Of a DNA stretch of 64,000 bases, positions 26,571 to 34,406 are shown piece after piece. The position numbers and the translations under genes are program-made. Each line of letters opens with the position of its first letter. Position 1 is the stretch's first letter. Under the pieces are notes generated by a model. It searched no databases and was not told the DNA's origin. It saw nothing but the letters and a program-made list of their open reading frames with translations. Source of the DNA: Rhodospirillaceae bacterium (GTDB lineage Bacteria > Pseudomonadota > Alphaproteobacteria > MPNO01 > UBA2964); the NCBI GenBank assembly GCA_002720855.1, contig PBIN01000009.1:89222-153221 (forward strand). The letters run 5' to 3'.

Positions 26571-27437
26571 ATGAAAGATTTTCTGATTTCGCCCAATCCC
26601 GATGACACCAAGCTCACCGAGCAGGTGCGTGGTGTTGATCATGATGGCAATACGGTCGATACGAGCGTAACCGTAGAACGTCCTCTTACTCTGTTTCTCA
26701 ACGATCAGGAAATCGTCACAATGATGACGATTGGGGATTACCCAGACTGTCTGGCTATCGGATTTCTCCTTAACCAGAATATGTTGCAGCAGGACGATAA
26801 CGTTACCTCAATCGATTACGACCCCGAAATTGATACTGTTGTCGTCCGGACCGAACGCGAAACCGATTACGAGCAAAAAATGAAGAAAAAGACCCGGACA
26901 TCCGGGTGCGCCATCGGTACAGTGTTTGGCGATGTTATGGAAAAGTTTGAAGATATTGTCCTCGATCCGGACGCCGAGTTGAGAACATCTTGGTTGTATG
27001 AACTGACAAAGAAAATCAATGTCACGCCCAGCCTTTACCTCCATGCAGGCGCTATTCATGGCTGCGTTCTTTGTGCAGAAGACACTCCGTTGATTTATAT
27101 GGAAGATGTAGGTCGGCATAATGCGGTCGATAAAATTGCCGGTTACATGTTTCTCAACGGCATCGGTCCTGAGCATAAATTATTTTACACAACCGGACGC
27201 CTCACGAGCGAAATGGTCATTAAAACCGTGCAGATGGAGATACCTATTCTGATTTCACGATCCGGGTTTACCGCATGGGGTGTCGCTTTGGCGCGTCAGG
27301 CAAACCTAACTCTTGTCGGTCGTGCACGCGGGAAACGTTTTTTAGCTCTTTCGGGGGAAAATCGCATCGTATTCGATGCCGACCCAACAAAAGTTGTCGA
27401 AGAACCACCTCATCTACAGCGTAAAGCGGCTTCTTAG
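26571..27437 (+). CDS. fdhD: Formate dehydrogenase accessory sulfurtransferase FdhD
   Basis: FdhD carries sulfur from the IscS desulfurase to the bis-MGD cofactor of formate dehydrogenase. The 288-residue protein has the family body: ERPLTLFLNDQEIVT, HAGAIHGCVLC, YMEDVGRHNAVDKI, TTGRLTSEMV and SRSGFTAWGVALA. The usual paired cysteines are replaced by a single Cys113 in SGCAIGT, although Cys165 and Cys168 form a separate pair. It is the first of four plus-strand genes (fdhD, GIY-YIG, mobA, modE) next to the formate dehydrogenase gene, which fits its role. Confidence 0.92.
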   Translation: MKDFLISPNPDDTKLTEQVRGVDHDGNTVDTSVTVERPLTLFLNDQEIVTMMTIGDYPDCLAIGFLLNQNMLQQDDNVTSIDYDPEIDTVVVRTERETDYEQKMKKKTRTSGCAIGTVFGDVMEKFEDIVLDPDAELRTSWLYELTKKINVTPSLYLHAGAIHGCVLCAEDTPLIYMEDVGRHNAVDKIAGYMFLNGIGPEHKLFYTTGRLTSEMVIKTVQMEIPILISRSGFTAWGVALARQANLTLVGRARGKRFLALSGENRIVFDADPTKVVEEPPHLQRKAAS

Positions 27438-27463
27438 GAACGCCTGGTATGAGTCGGTGATCG

Positions 27464-28057
27464 ATGGATTTGATACTGTACTGGCGTGGCCCTGTTGGTC
27501 CCGGACAATTTCCAACTGACCCGGTTCAAATCGAGAAGATCAATCAGGCTGGAGTTTATCTAAGGATTAAACTGTATGAGGATGAGCGCAGTATAGCCTA
27601 TATCGGCCAGTCACTTCATCTCGTAACAAGATTCGATCAGCACATTTCTGGACTATTGGCATTACAACACCCGCTTCGTGACGAAAGTGGGGAGGTAACG
27701 GGTGGTCCTGGAGCGGAAAGCCGCTTTCAAATCCTCAACGACGTCGCTCACGCCGGAAGTTTGGCGATCGCCGAAGCGCAAAGAACGCGATTTTATTTTG
27801 CAATGGCCCAGGACGGGTTTGATCAGGACTATCTAACCTTAATCGAGGCAATGCTTAAGTCCCGCGCAGAAAAAGTCATGTATGATCGTCCCGAGAACAT
27901 TCAAAACATTAACCCCGGAGAGTTCGATCACGATATTTCCATTGTTAGTGACTTCGCTGAAATTGATGATCAGGGCGTAAATTTAATCGAGAGAACGATC
28001 GGCATGGAACCCATTCTAATTCCAGCGCGGCAGGAGTCCTTTGAAAATGCCGATTGA
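27464..28057 (+). CDS. GIY-YIG-like domain protein in the Mo-cofactor operon
   Basis: A 197-residue protein. Residues 30-60 read GVY, then AYIGQS, then a conserved-looking Arg56 and His60, the pattern of the GIY-YIG nuclease superfamily (GVY 30-32, YIG 46-48). The rest, rich in Glu and Asp toward the C-terminus, is not recognised. Its role is unknown. It sits 26 nt after fdhD and its end overlaps the mobA start by 11 nt, so it is co-transcribed with cofactor genes. It could be a nuclease or a non-catalytic member; the fold call is moderately certain. Confidence 0.7.
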   Translation: MDLILYWRGPVGPGQFPTDPVQIEKINQAGVYLRIKLYEDERSIAYIGQSLHLVTRFDQHISGLLALQHPLRDESGEVTGGPGAESRFQILNDVAHAGSLAIAEAQRTRFYFAMAQDGFDQDYLTLIEAMLKSRAEKVMYDRPENIQNINPGEFDHDISIVSDFAEIDDQGVNLIERTIGMEPILIPARQESFENAD

Positions 28058-28670
28058 GAATGGCGTCTGTGGCCTGTTGTTGGCAGGTGGACAGTCACGC
28101 CGAATGGGTGGTGGTGACAAATGTTTGCGCGATCTTGCTGGTCAAACATTGTTATCGCGCGTAATTAGCTGTGCGAAACCACAGGTAGAAGGCCTGGTCC
28201 TAAATGCCAATGGCAACCCGGCAAGATTTGAGGATTATCAGCTGCCTGTAGTTGCAGATGTCTTTGAAGGGTTTGCCGGCCCTCTCGCGGGAATTTTGAC
28301 CGGGCTCGAATGGACCTTGGCAAACAGGCCCGACTGCAAATGGATTGCAAGCTTTGCTTGCGATGCGCCTTTTGCTCCGAGCGATCTCGTGTCACGCCTG
28401 TTGGAAGCGGTAAAAGAAGAGAAAGGTGATTTGGGTGTCGCTGTTTCCGGTCAACGCGATCAGCCTGTTTTCGGCCTGTGGCCTGTCTCGCTGGCGGCAG
28501 ACCTTCGAAAGGCTCTTGCTGATGAAGAAGTTCGTAAGGTCGATGTCTGGACTGCGCGTTATAAATTGGTTCGTGTGGAATGGAGTACCGAACCGGTAGA
28601 TCCCTTTTTCAATGTTAATCGCAGCGAAGATCTTGACGCCGCAGAAGCGAATTTATCGAGGCTGTCTTGA
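28047..28670 (+). CDS. mobA: Molybdenum cofactor guanylyltransferase MobA
   Basis: MobA joins GMP to molybdopterin to make the MGD cofactor used by formate dehydrogenase. The 207-residue protein starts with the nucleotide-binding LLLAGGQSRRMGGGDK and has DVFEGFAGPLAGIL, FACDAPF and the C-terminal NVNRSEDL. I chose the ATG at 28047, with GGAG ten bases upstream; an upstream TTG at 28041 has poor spacing. The first bases overlap the GIY-YIG gene by 11 nt, implying translational coupling. Confidence 0.94.
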   Translation: MPIENGVCGLLLAGGQSRRMGGGDKCLRDLAGQTLLSRVISCAKPQVEGLVLNANGNPARFEDYQLPVVADVFEGFAGPLAGILTGLEWTLANRPDCKWIASFACDAPFAPSDLVSRLLEAVKEEKGDLGVAVSGQRDQPVFGLWPVSLAADLRKALADEEVRKVDVWTARYKLVRVEWSTEPVDPFFNVNRSEDLDAAEANLSRLS

Positions 28671-28702
28671 CTGGTGCTATAGCCTGGTAGTTTGATCGAC
28701 CT

Positions 28703-29068
28703 ATGACAAAAGCACGCGAAGAGACGCCGACACTCAGAATTTTACTTGGGGCTGCGATTGCGCTGGGCCCCGGCAAAGTTGCTTTGTTGGAAGCTGTTGA
28801 TCGCACGGGATCCATATCCGGGGCTGCACGGGAAATGGGAATGTCCTACCGGCGTGCCTGGAAACTGATTGAGGCCATGAACAGCGATTTCAAATCGCCT
28901 TTGGTTGCTACGAATGCCGGTGGTTCAGGCGGCGGCGGCGCGCAGGTAACGGCCTCAGGGTTTGAGGCTCTTCAAAGATACCGCTCTATGGAGCAAAAGG
29001 CGGGCAAGGCGGTACAGCGGGAAATATCTGATTTCGCAGATTTGCTTAAACCGACGCATAAAAGCTAG
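28703..29068 (+). CDS. modE: ModE-family molybdate-responsive regulator (DNA-binding domain only)
   Basis: A 121-residue winged-helix protein of the ModE N-terminal type: LLEAVDRTGSISGAAREMGMSYRRAWKLIEAMN is the helix-turn-helix, and GGSGGGGAQVTASGFEAL the characteristic wing. There is no C-terminal Mop/TOBE molybdate-binding domain, so it may sense molybdate differently or act constitutively, as in other single-domain ModE proteins. It is the last gene of the fdhD operon and converges with the formate dehydrogenase gene, 6 nt apart. Probable target: the palindrome at 24556. Confidence 0.88.
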   Translation: MTKAREETPTLRILLGAAIALGPGKVALLEAVDRTGSISGAAREMGMSYRRAWKLIEAMNSDFKSPLVATNAGGSGGGGAQVTASGFEALQRYRSMEQKAGKAVQREISDFADLLKPTHKS

Positions 29069-29074
29069 GGAGTT

Positions 29075-31849
29075 TTACTCTGCGGCGGCGACGGTTGCCG
29101 TTGTGGTGGTTTCAACCCGCGCCGCACAGAACTTGAATTCAGGAATTTTGCCAAATGGGTCGAGCTGCGGATTGGTCAGGAAATTGGCCGGCGCTTCCGC
29201 ATAACAGAACGGAATAAAGATTACCCCTTGAGGAACGGCTCGGTCTGCACGAGCCTTCAGTTCCAACATGCCGCGTCGGGTGGCCACCCTTACCATGTCA
29301 CCTGGCCGAACTCCGAGATCGCGAATGTCCCGGAAATTTAGGCAAGCAATTGCTTCTGGCTCCAACTTGTCCAGTACTGAAGCACGACGCGTGATCGACC
29401 CTGTGTGCCAGTGTTCAAGCTGGCGGCCCGTGGTCAGTATCATTGGATAATCATCATCTGGGAGTTCAGCAGGCGGCACGATGTCTGCAGCCACCATTTT
29501 CCCGTTGCCAGATTCCGTAGGAAATTTGTCGCCAAAAACAATCTCGTTTCCAGGCTCATCTAGGGAATCACATGGGTAGGTGACAGAGTTTTCCCGCTCA
29601 ACCCTGTCCCAGGTGATGTTTTTCATTGATGGCATAATTTGCGACATCTCGGCAAAAACGTCGCTCGGGTGCGTATAACTCCAATCAAGGCCAAGGCCGC
29701 GCGCCATTTCCTGAATTATCCACCAATCCTGACGAGTTTCCCCGTTCAAAGGTAATGCTCGCCGGCCCATCTGAACCTGGCGATTGGTGTTTGTAACTGT
29801 GCCATCTTTTTCCGGCCAGGCAGAGGCGGGCAAAACAACATCGGCATGATATGCTGTCTCGGTAAGGAAGATATCCTGCACGACCAGCGTTTCGAGCTTG
29901 GAAAGTGCCTCCCGCGCGTGCTGCGCGTCAGGGTCGGACATGGCAGGGTTCTCACCCATTACATACATTCCGCGAATTTTTCCATTATGGACTTCATCCA
30001 TAATCTCAACGACGGTTAGTCCGCGGTTTGGATCGAGCTCTGTATCCCAGAAATCCTCAAACTGCTTTCGAACGTCTTCTTTCGTGACCAGTTGATAGTC
30101 GGGGAAGAACATCGGGACGAGACCCGCATCGGACGCGCCCTGAACATTGTTTTGTCCGCGAAGCGGGTGAAGACCTGTGCCTTTCCGGCCAACCTGTCCG
30201 GTCATAAGGGACAAATCGATTAAACAACGCGCATTGTCAGTGCCATGAATATGTTGCGAAACGCCCATTCCCCAGAAAATGATCGAAGCATTTGATTTGG
30301 CGTAGGTGCGAGCGACAGTGCGAAGCGTCTCCGCATCAATCCCACAGACCTCAGACATTTTTTCCGGCGGGAAATCGGCAAGATGTTTTTTGAGCTGCTC
30401 GAAACCCTCTGTATGTGCCTGGATGTATTGCTCGTCGTACAACCCTTCCTCGACGATCACGTGCATGATCGCATTGAGCATCGAAACATCGCCACCGGGT
30501 TTGAACTGGAGCATATGCGTCGCGTGGCGCTTTAATGCCTGTCCACGAGGGTCCATTACAATAAGGGTTTTGCCCTCTTTAACTGCCTGTTTGAAGAAAG
30601 TTGCTGCGACGGGGTGATTTTCGGTCGGGTTGGCACCAATGACGATTATTACCTCGGCATCACGCACAGCAGTAAAGGGAGCAGTGACGGCTCCGGAACC
30701 GATACATTCCATCAAGGCGGCGACGGACGATGCATGGCAAAGTCGAGTACAGTGATCAACATTGTTGGTGCCAAAGCCGGTCCTAACAAGCTTTTGAAAA
30801 AGATATGCTTCTTCGTTGGACCCTTTTGCCGATCCAAATCCCGCGAGAGCGCCTCCACCATTTTGGTCCCGAATGGTCCGGAGACCTCCCGCTGCTCTTT
30901 CCAAAGCTTCTTCCCATGTGGCTTTGCGGAAATGCGTGTAAGGGTTGGCGGGATCAATATCTTCCTCAGGATTTTTTGGCGCATCGTCGCGTCTAATTAA
31001 CGGCTCTGTCAGTCGATGGGGGTGATGAGCGTAATCAAATCCAAACCTTCCTTTGACGCACAAGCGATTTTCATTTGCTGGCCCCTCGCGTCCGGTGACG
31101 TACAAAAGCTTATCGTCTTTGAGGTGATAGGTAAGCTGGCAGCCCACACCGCAATAGGGGCAAACGGAGTCCACCGTGCGATCTGCCTGAATTCGGCCAG
31201 CCACCTCGTCTGACGTCACAGATTTCGGCAATAAAGCGCCGGTTGGGCAAGCCTGGACACATTCTCCACAGGCGACACAGGTGCTGTCTCCCATCGGATC
31301 ATCTAGATCGAATACGATTTTCGCTTCGGAACCGCGTTGCGCCATACCGATTACGTCATTGACCTGTACTTCGCGGCAGGCCCGGACGCAGAGTGTGCAA
31401 TTGATACAGGCATCGAGATTGACCGCCATTGCGGGATGGCTTGGATCCGCACTGGGTGTTTCTTTCGTGGGAAAGCGGCTGTCCTCTATACCTACTTTAT
31501 CCGCCCAACGCCAAAATCTTGAATCGTCGTCGTGATGGCTGGTCCGGTCCGGTTGATCAGCAAGTAAGAGTTCAAACACCATCTTGCGGGCATTTTTGGC
31601 TCGGTTGCTTGCTGTGGAAACCGTCATCCCCTCGGTTGGTTTGCGGATGCAGGAAGCGGCCAGGACGCGCTCGCCTTCGATTTCCACCATGCAGGCACGG
31701 CAGTTTCCATCGGGGCGATATCCTGGTTCCGGCGCATAGCATAGATGCGGAATCTCAGTACCAACCCGCGCCGCGACCTGCCAGATGGATTCATCAGGGT
31801 CCGCGCTGACCGTTTGGCCGTCCAGTGTAAACTGTATTTTATCCGCCAT
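29075..31849 (-). CDS. fdsA: NAD-dependent formate dehydrogenase alpha subunit
   Basis: The 924-residue subunit oxidises formate to CO2 at a Mo/W bis-MGD centre. The N-terminus is a 2Fe-2S ferredoxin domain (Cys in CYAPEP, GNCRACM, AASC), followed by two 4Fe-4S motifs (CINCTLCVRAC and CVACGECVQACP), the FdhF-type CPYCGVGC cluster, and the molybdopterin domain with DHCTRLCHAS holding the probable Mo-ligand Cys. The C-terminal MopB domain carries the LTTGRQLEHWHTG motif. Electrons would pass to the fused beta-gamma subunit at 34407, about 2.5 kb away across intervening genes. Confidence 0.94.
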   Translation of the reverse strand: MADKIQFTLDGQTVSADPDESIWQVAARVGTEIPHLCYAPEPGYRPDGNCRACMVEIEGERVLAASCIRKPTEGMTVSTASNRAKNARKMVFELLLADQPDRTSHHDDDSRFWRWADKVGIEDSRFPTKETPSADPSHPAMAVNLDACINCTLCVRACREVQVNDVIGMAQRGSEAKIVFDLDDPMGDSTCVACGECVQACPTGALLPKSVTSDEVAGRIQADRTVDSVCPYCGVGCQLTYHLKDDKLLYVTGREGPANENRLCVKGRFGFDYAHHPHRLTEPLIRRDDAPKNPEEDIDPANPYTHFRKATWEEALERAAGGLRTIRDQNGGGALAGFGSAKGSNEEAYLFQKLVRTGFGTNNVDHCTRLCHASSVAALMECIGSGAVTAPFTAVRDAEVIIVIGANPTENHPVAATFFKQAVKEGKTLIVMDPRGQALKRHATHMLQFKPGGDVSMLNAIMHVIVEEGLYDEQYIQAHTEGFEQLKKHLADFPPEKMSEVCGIDAETLRTVARTYAKSNASIIFWGMGVSQHIHGTDNARCLIDLSLMTGQVGRKGTGLHPLRGQNNVQGASDAGLVPMFFPDYQLVTKEDVRKQFEDFWDTELDPNRGLTVVEIMDEVHNGKIRGMYVMGENPAMSDPDAQHAREALSKLETLVVQDIFLTETAYHADVVLPASAWPEKDGTVTNTNRQVQMGRRALPLNGETRQDWWIIQEMARGLGLDWSYTHPSDVFAEMSQIMPSMKNITWDRVERENSVTYPCDSLDEPGNEIVFGDKFPTESGNGKMVAADIVPPAELPDDDYPMILTTGRQLEHWHTGSITRRASVLDKLEPEAIACLNFRDIRDLGVRPGDMVRVATRRGMLELKARADRAVPQGVIFIPFCYAEAPANFLTNPQLDPFGKIPEFKFCAARVETTTTATVAAAE

Positions 31850-32043
31850 AAAAACTGCCTAAGGCTCGAAGTTCGAACAACCTAGAGTCCCCGGCAAGAA
31901 CGGTCAATTGAAGTGTTTTGGTCTAAAAATTACTCCAAACACCGTTCGCGCCTAGGCATCTGGGGTTGCTCGCGAAAACGTTATTGGTGAATTTACCCAC
32001 CAATGCCATCTTTTTATTAACTAGAAACACAGGGTTATTCTGC

Positions 32044-33024
32044 ATGTCGATCCGCCAAAATCGCGACTGGGAAATCAAGGAATTCGAAGTCACCTCTGAA
32101 AGTGTTTATCGCAGCCGTCGGTCACTTTTGAAGTCGATGGGCATGGGCGGCTTAATCGTCGGTACAGCACCTCTGTTGGCTGCCTGTGAAGACAATACGC
32201 CCATCGTCTACGAGAATGATCCAAGCGCACCGCTCTATCCTGTTAAGCGGAATACGCGTTACGTATTGGATCGGCCCACGACAGCTGAGAATTTGGCGAC
32301 GACATATAACAACTTCTATGAGTTCGGGTCTCAGAAGAAGATATGGCGCGCCGCACAAGCATTGCCGCTTCGACCCTGGTTGGTTGAAATAGATGGGTTG
32401 GTCGAAAAACCCATTACCATTGCCATCGACGACCTATTAAAAAAGATGCCGTTGGAGGAACGGCTCTATCGTTTTCGATGCGTTGAAGCCTGGTCGATGG
32501 CCGTACCCTGGTCAGGGTTCGCACTTAAAGCGCTGGTGGATTTCGCCAAGCCGCTTGGTTCGGCGAAATATCTGCAGATGGAAACGTTTTTAAATCCGAA
32601 GAAAGCGCCTGGCCAGCGGCAGGGCTGGTATCCTTGGCCTTATCGTGAGGGGCTAACGATCGCTGAAGCAACCAACGAATTAGCCTTCATTGCGACGGGT
32701 CTTTATGGAAAACCGATACCGAAACAAAACGGTGCACCGCTCAGACTGGCTGTTCCTTGGAAATACGGCTTTAAGTCCGTCAAATCGATTGCCCGGTTTA
32801 CCTTCACGGAGCACCGCCCCGTGACGTTTTGGGAAAAAGTGCAGGGACAGGAATATGGGTTTTGGGCGAACGTAAATCCGAAAGTGTCGCATCGGTGCTG
32901 GAGCCAGGCAACTGAGCGGGTTTTAGGAAAAAGAGGTCGCGTCGCAACCCAACTATTCAATGGATACGGCGATTACGTCGCCGATCTGTACAAGGGTATG
33001 GAAGGCGAACGCCTATACACGTAG
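32044..33024 (+). CDS. msrP: Protein-methionine-sulfoxide reductase catalytic subunit MsrP (YedY)
   Basis: MsrP is a periplasmic molybdoenzyme (Mo-MPT) that reduces methionine sulfoxide in proteins. From the ATG at 32044 there is a Tat signal with Arg25-Arg26 (YRSRRSLLKS) and a hydrophobic stretch. Cys146 in RFRCVEAW is the expected Mo ligand, with PWSGFALK and PWKYGFKS further on. The 326-residue length is normal. Its usual haem partner MsrQ is not adjacent; a secreted YHS-domain protein follows 22 nt downstream. It diverges from the formate dehydrogenase gene. Confidence 0.93.
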   Translation: MSIRQNRDWEIKEFEVTSESVYRSRRSLLKSMGMGGLIVGTAPLLAACEDNTPIVYENDPSAPLYPVKRNTRYVLDRPTTAENLATTYNNFYEFGSQKKIWRAAQALPLRPWLVEIDGLVEKPITIAIDDLLKKMPLEERLYRFRCVEAWSMAVPWSGFALKALVDFAKPLGSAKYLQMETFLNPKKAPGQRQGWYPWPYREGLTIAEATNELAFIATGLYGKPIPKQNGAPLRLAVPWKYGFKSVKSIARFTFTEHRPVTFWEKVQGQEYGFWANVNPKVSHRCWSQATERVLGKRGRVATQLFNGYGDYVADLYKGMEGERLYT

Positions 33025-33046
33025 AGCCTCGACAAAGGAGCAGAAC

Positions 33047-33511
33047 ATGACAAAATTTTTTAAATCCGCAGCGGCAGTATTTGCTTTCGTTCTTTTGTTG
33101 CCCTCAATGGCTGCAAATTCTGCAAGCTACTTCAATAAATCGAGCTGGACAGGCGTTGCGATCGACGGAACGGACCCCGTTGCCTATTTTACTGAGAGTA
33201 AGCCGGTCGAGGGATCGAAGAAGTTTTCCTATAAGTGGCAAGGAGCAACCTGGCGTTTTGCCAACGCGGATAACCTAAATAAGTTTAAAACCTCTCCAGA
33301 AAAATATGCGCCCCAATATGGTGGATTTTGTGCCTATGCGGTGAGTGAGGGGTATACGGCATCGATCGATCCAGAAGCGTGGTCGATTGAAAATGGCAAA
33401 CTCTACCTGAATTACTCCAAATCAGTTCAACAGATCTGGTCTCAGGATATTCCAGGTCGCATTCGCAATGGCGATAAAAACTGGCCTGGCATCAAAACCA
33501 AGCTCCTTTAA
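33047..33511 (+). CDS. Secreted YHS-domain protein
   Basis: A 154-residue protein from the ATG at 33047, preceded by AAAGGAG. An N-terminal signal peptide (about 1-24) is followed by a YHS-type domain: DGTDPVAYFTE, YKWQGATWRFA, KTSPEKYAPQYGGFCAYAV and YLNYSKSV. YHS domains are thought to bind metals or redox centres. This one follows msrP, so it may work with the periplasmic reductase, for example in electron or metal delivery (inference). The last 20 nt overlap the convergent amidohydrolase gene. Confidence 0.85.
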   Translation: MTKFFKSAAAVFAFVLLLPSMAANSASYFNKSSWTGVAIDGTDPVAYFTESKPVEGSKKFSYKWQGATWRFANADNLNKFKTSPEKYAPQYGGFCAYAVSEGYTASIDPEAWSIENGKLYLNYSKSVQQIWSQDIPGRIRNGDKNWPGIKTKLL

Positions 33512-34385
33512 TAGCTGTATCATTAAAGCCGAAAAGATACGCCGGGTTGTCTACCAGAACTTGACGCTGTGTTTGGGGATTTCCGGCCCAATCCATGAAC
33601 TGATCCAACAGGTCACCGTCGTTGGGAATGGGGACAGCTGAATTCGGGTGCGGCCAGTTTGTGCCCCAAACCAGCCTGTCGGGCCGGGTTTCGATGAGCG
33701 ATTGGGCAAACGGCGTCATGTCTTCATATGGTGCCCCCGCTGACGAGAGGCGATACCAGCTGCAAATCTTTGCCCAGCAATGATCGGTTTCTCGAAGGAG
33801 GGCGAGCAACGCCTGAAATCCGGGACTCTCCATCCCATCCCTCGTACGCACGCGGCCAAGATGATCGAAGAGAATATTGGCGGATAAACTTCTCACCCTT
33901 GGCGCGAGATCAACGAGTTCCTCCACATCGGTCAGATGAATAAGAACAACCCATCCAATTTCTTTGATTAGTGGCGCAATGGTTTCAAGTTCGTCCAACC
34001 GGACAGCGCCTGGCGAAAAGCTAGACAGTCGAACACCACAAAAATTGTTATCAATCAGAAAGTTGAGATTCTTTTTCAGCGCCTCGCGTGACATTGCCGC
34101 AACGCCACGAACTCGGCCAGCTGATTTCAAAATAGCGTCAACGGTAACCGGGTCGATCCCACCATAGTCACGCGCTTGCACAAGAACTGCACGTTCGATT
34201 CCCAGAACGTCGAGCATTTCTTTGTATTGTTCATAACTCGTATCGGGCCCGTTACTTTTGGCCGGGTCGATTGGAAACCGCTCAAACGGCCCGTAGAGGT
34301 GAGCATGAGTATCGCAGCTTAGGGGCGGTGGCGTGGTCTGCGGCCGTTTCGGATGCCAGTCGGGACCGTTGATCAGTTCGGTCAT
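33492..34385 (-). CDS. Amidohydrolase family protein, 2-pyrone-4,6-dicarboxylate lactonase-like
   Basis: A 297-residue TIM-barrel amidohydrolase of the LigI group: the first metal or substrate motif is CDTHAHLYGP, then GVRLSSFSPG, VVLIHLTDVEEL, FDHLGRV and the closing LVWGTNWPHPN. LigI hydrolyses a lactone in lignin-derived aromatic breakdown, and related enzymes act on other lactones; the substrate here is not determined. It lies 21 nt downstream of the fdsGB gene on the same strand, so it may be co-transcribed with it although unrelated in function. Confidence 0.86.
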   Translation of the reverse strand: MTELINGPDWHPKRPQTTPPPLSCDTHAHLYGPFERFPIDPAKSNGPDTSYEQYKEMLDVLGIERAVLVQARDYGGIDPVTVDAILKSAGRVRGVAAMSREALKKNLNFLIDNNFCGVRLSSFSPGAVRLDELETIAPLIKEIGWVVLIHLTDVEELVDLAPRVRSLSANILFDHLGRVRTRDGMESPGFQALLALLRETDHCWAKICSWYRLSSAGAPYEDMTPFAQSLIETRPDRLVWGTNWPHPNSAVPIPNDGDLLDQFMDWAGNPQTQRQVLVDNPAYLFGFNDTAIKGAWF

Positions 34386-34406
34386 CCTTTGCTCCGAAGC
34401 ATTGCC

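Noticed and set aside
31850..31920. tRNA-like stretch with a TTCGAA core upstream of fdsA
   Set aside because: No acceptor stem, anticodon stem or CCA-like end could be built around it.
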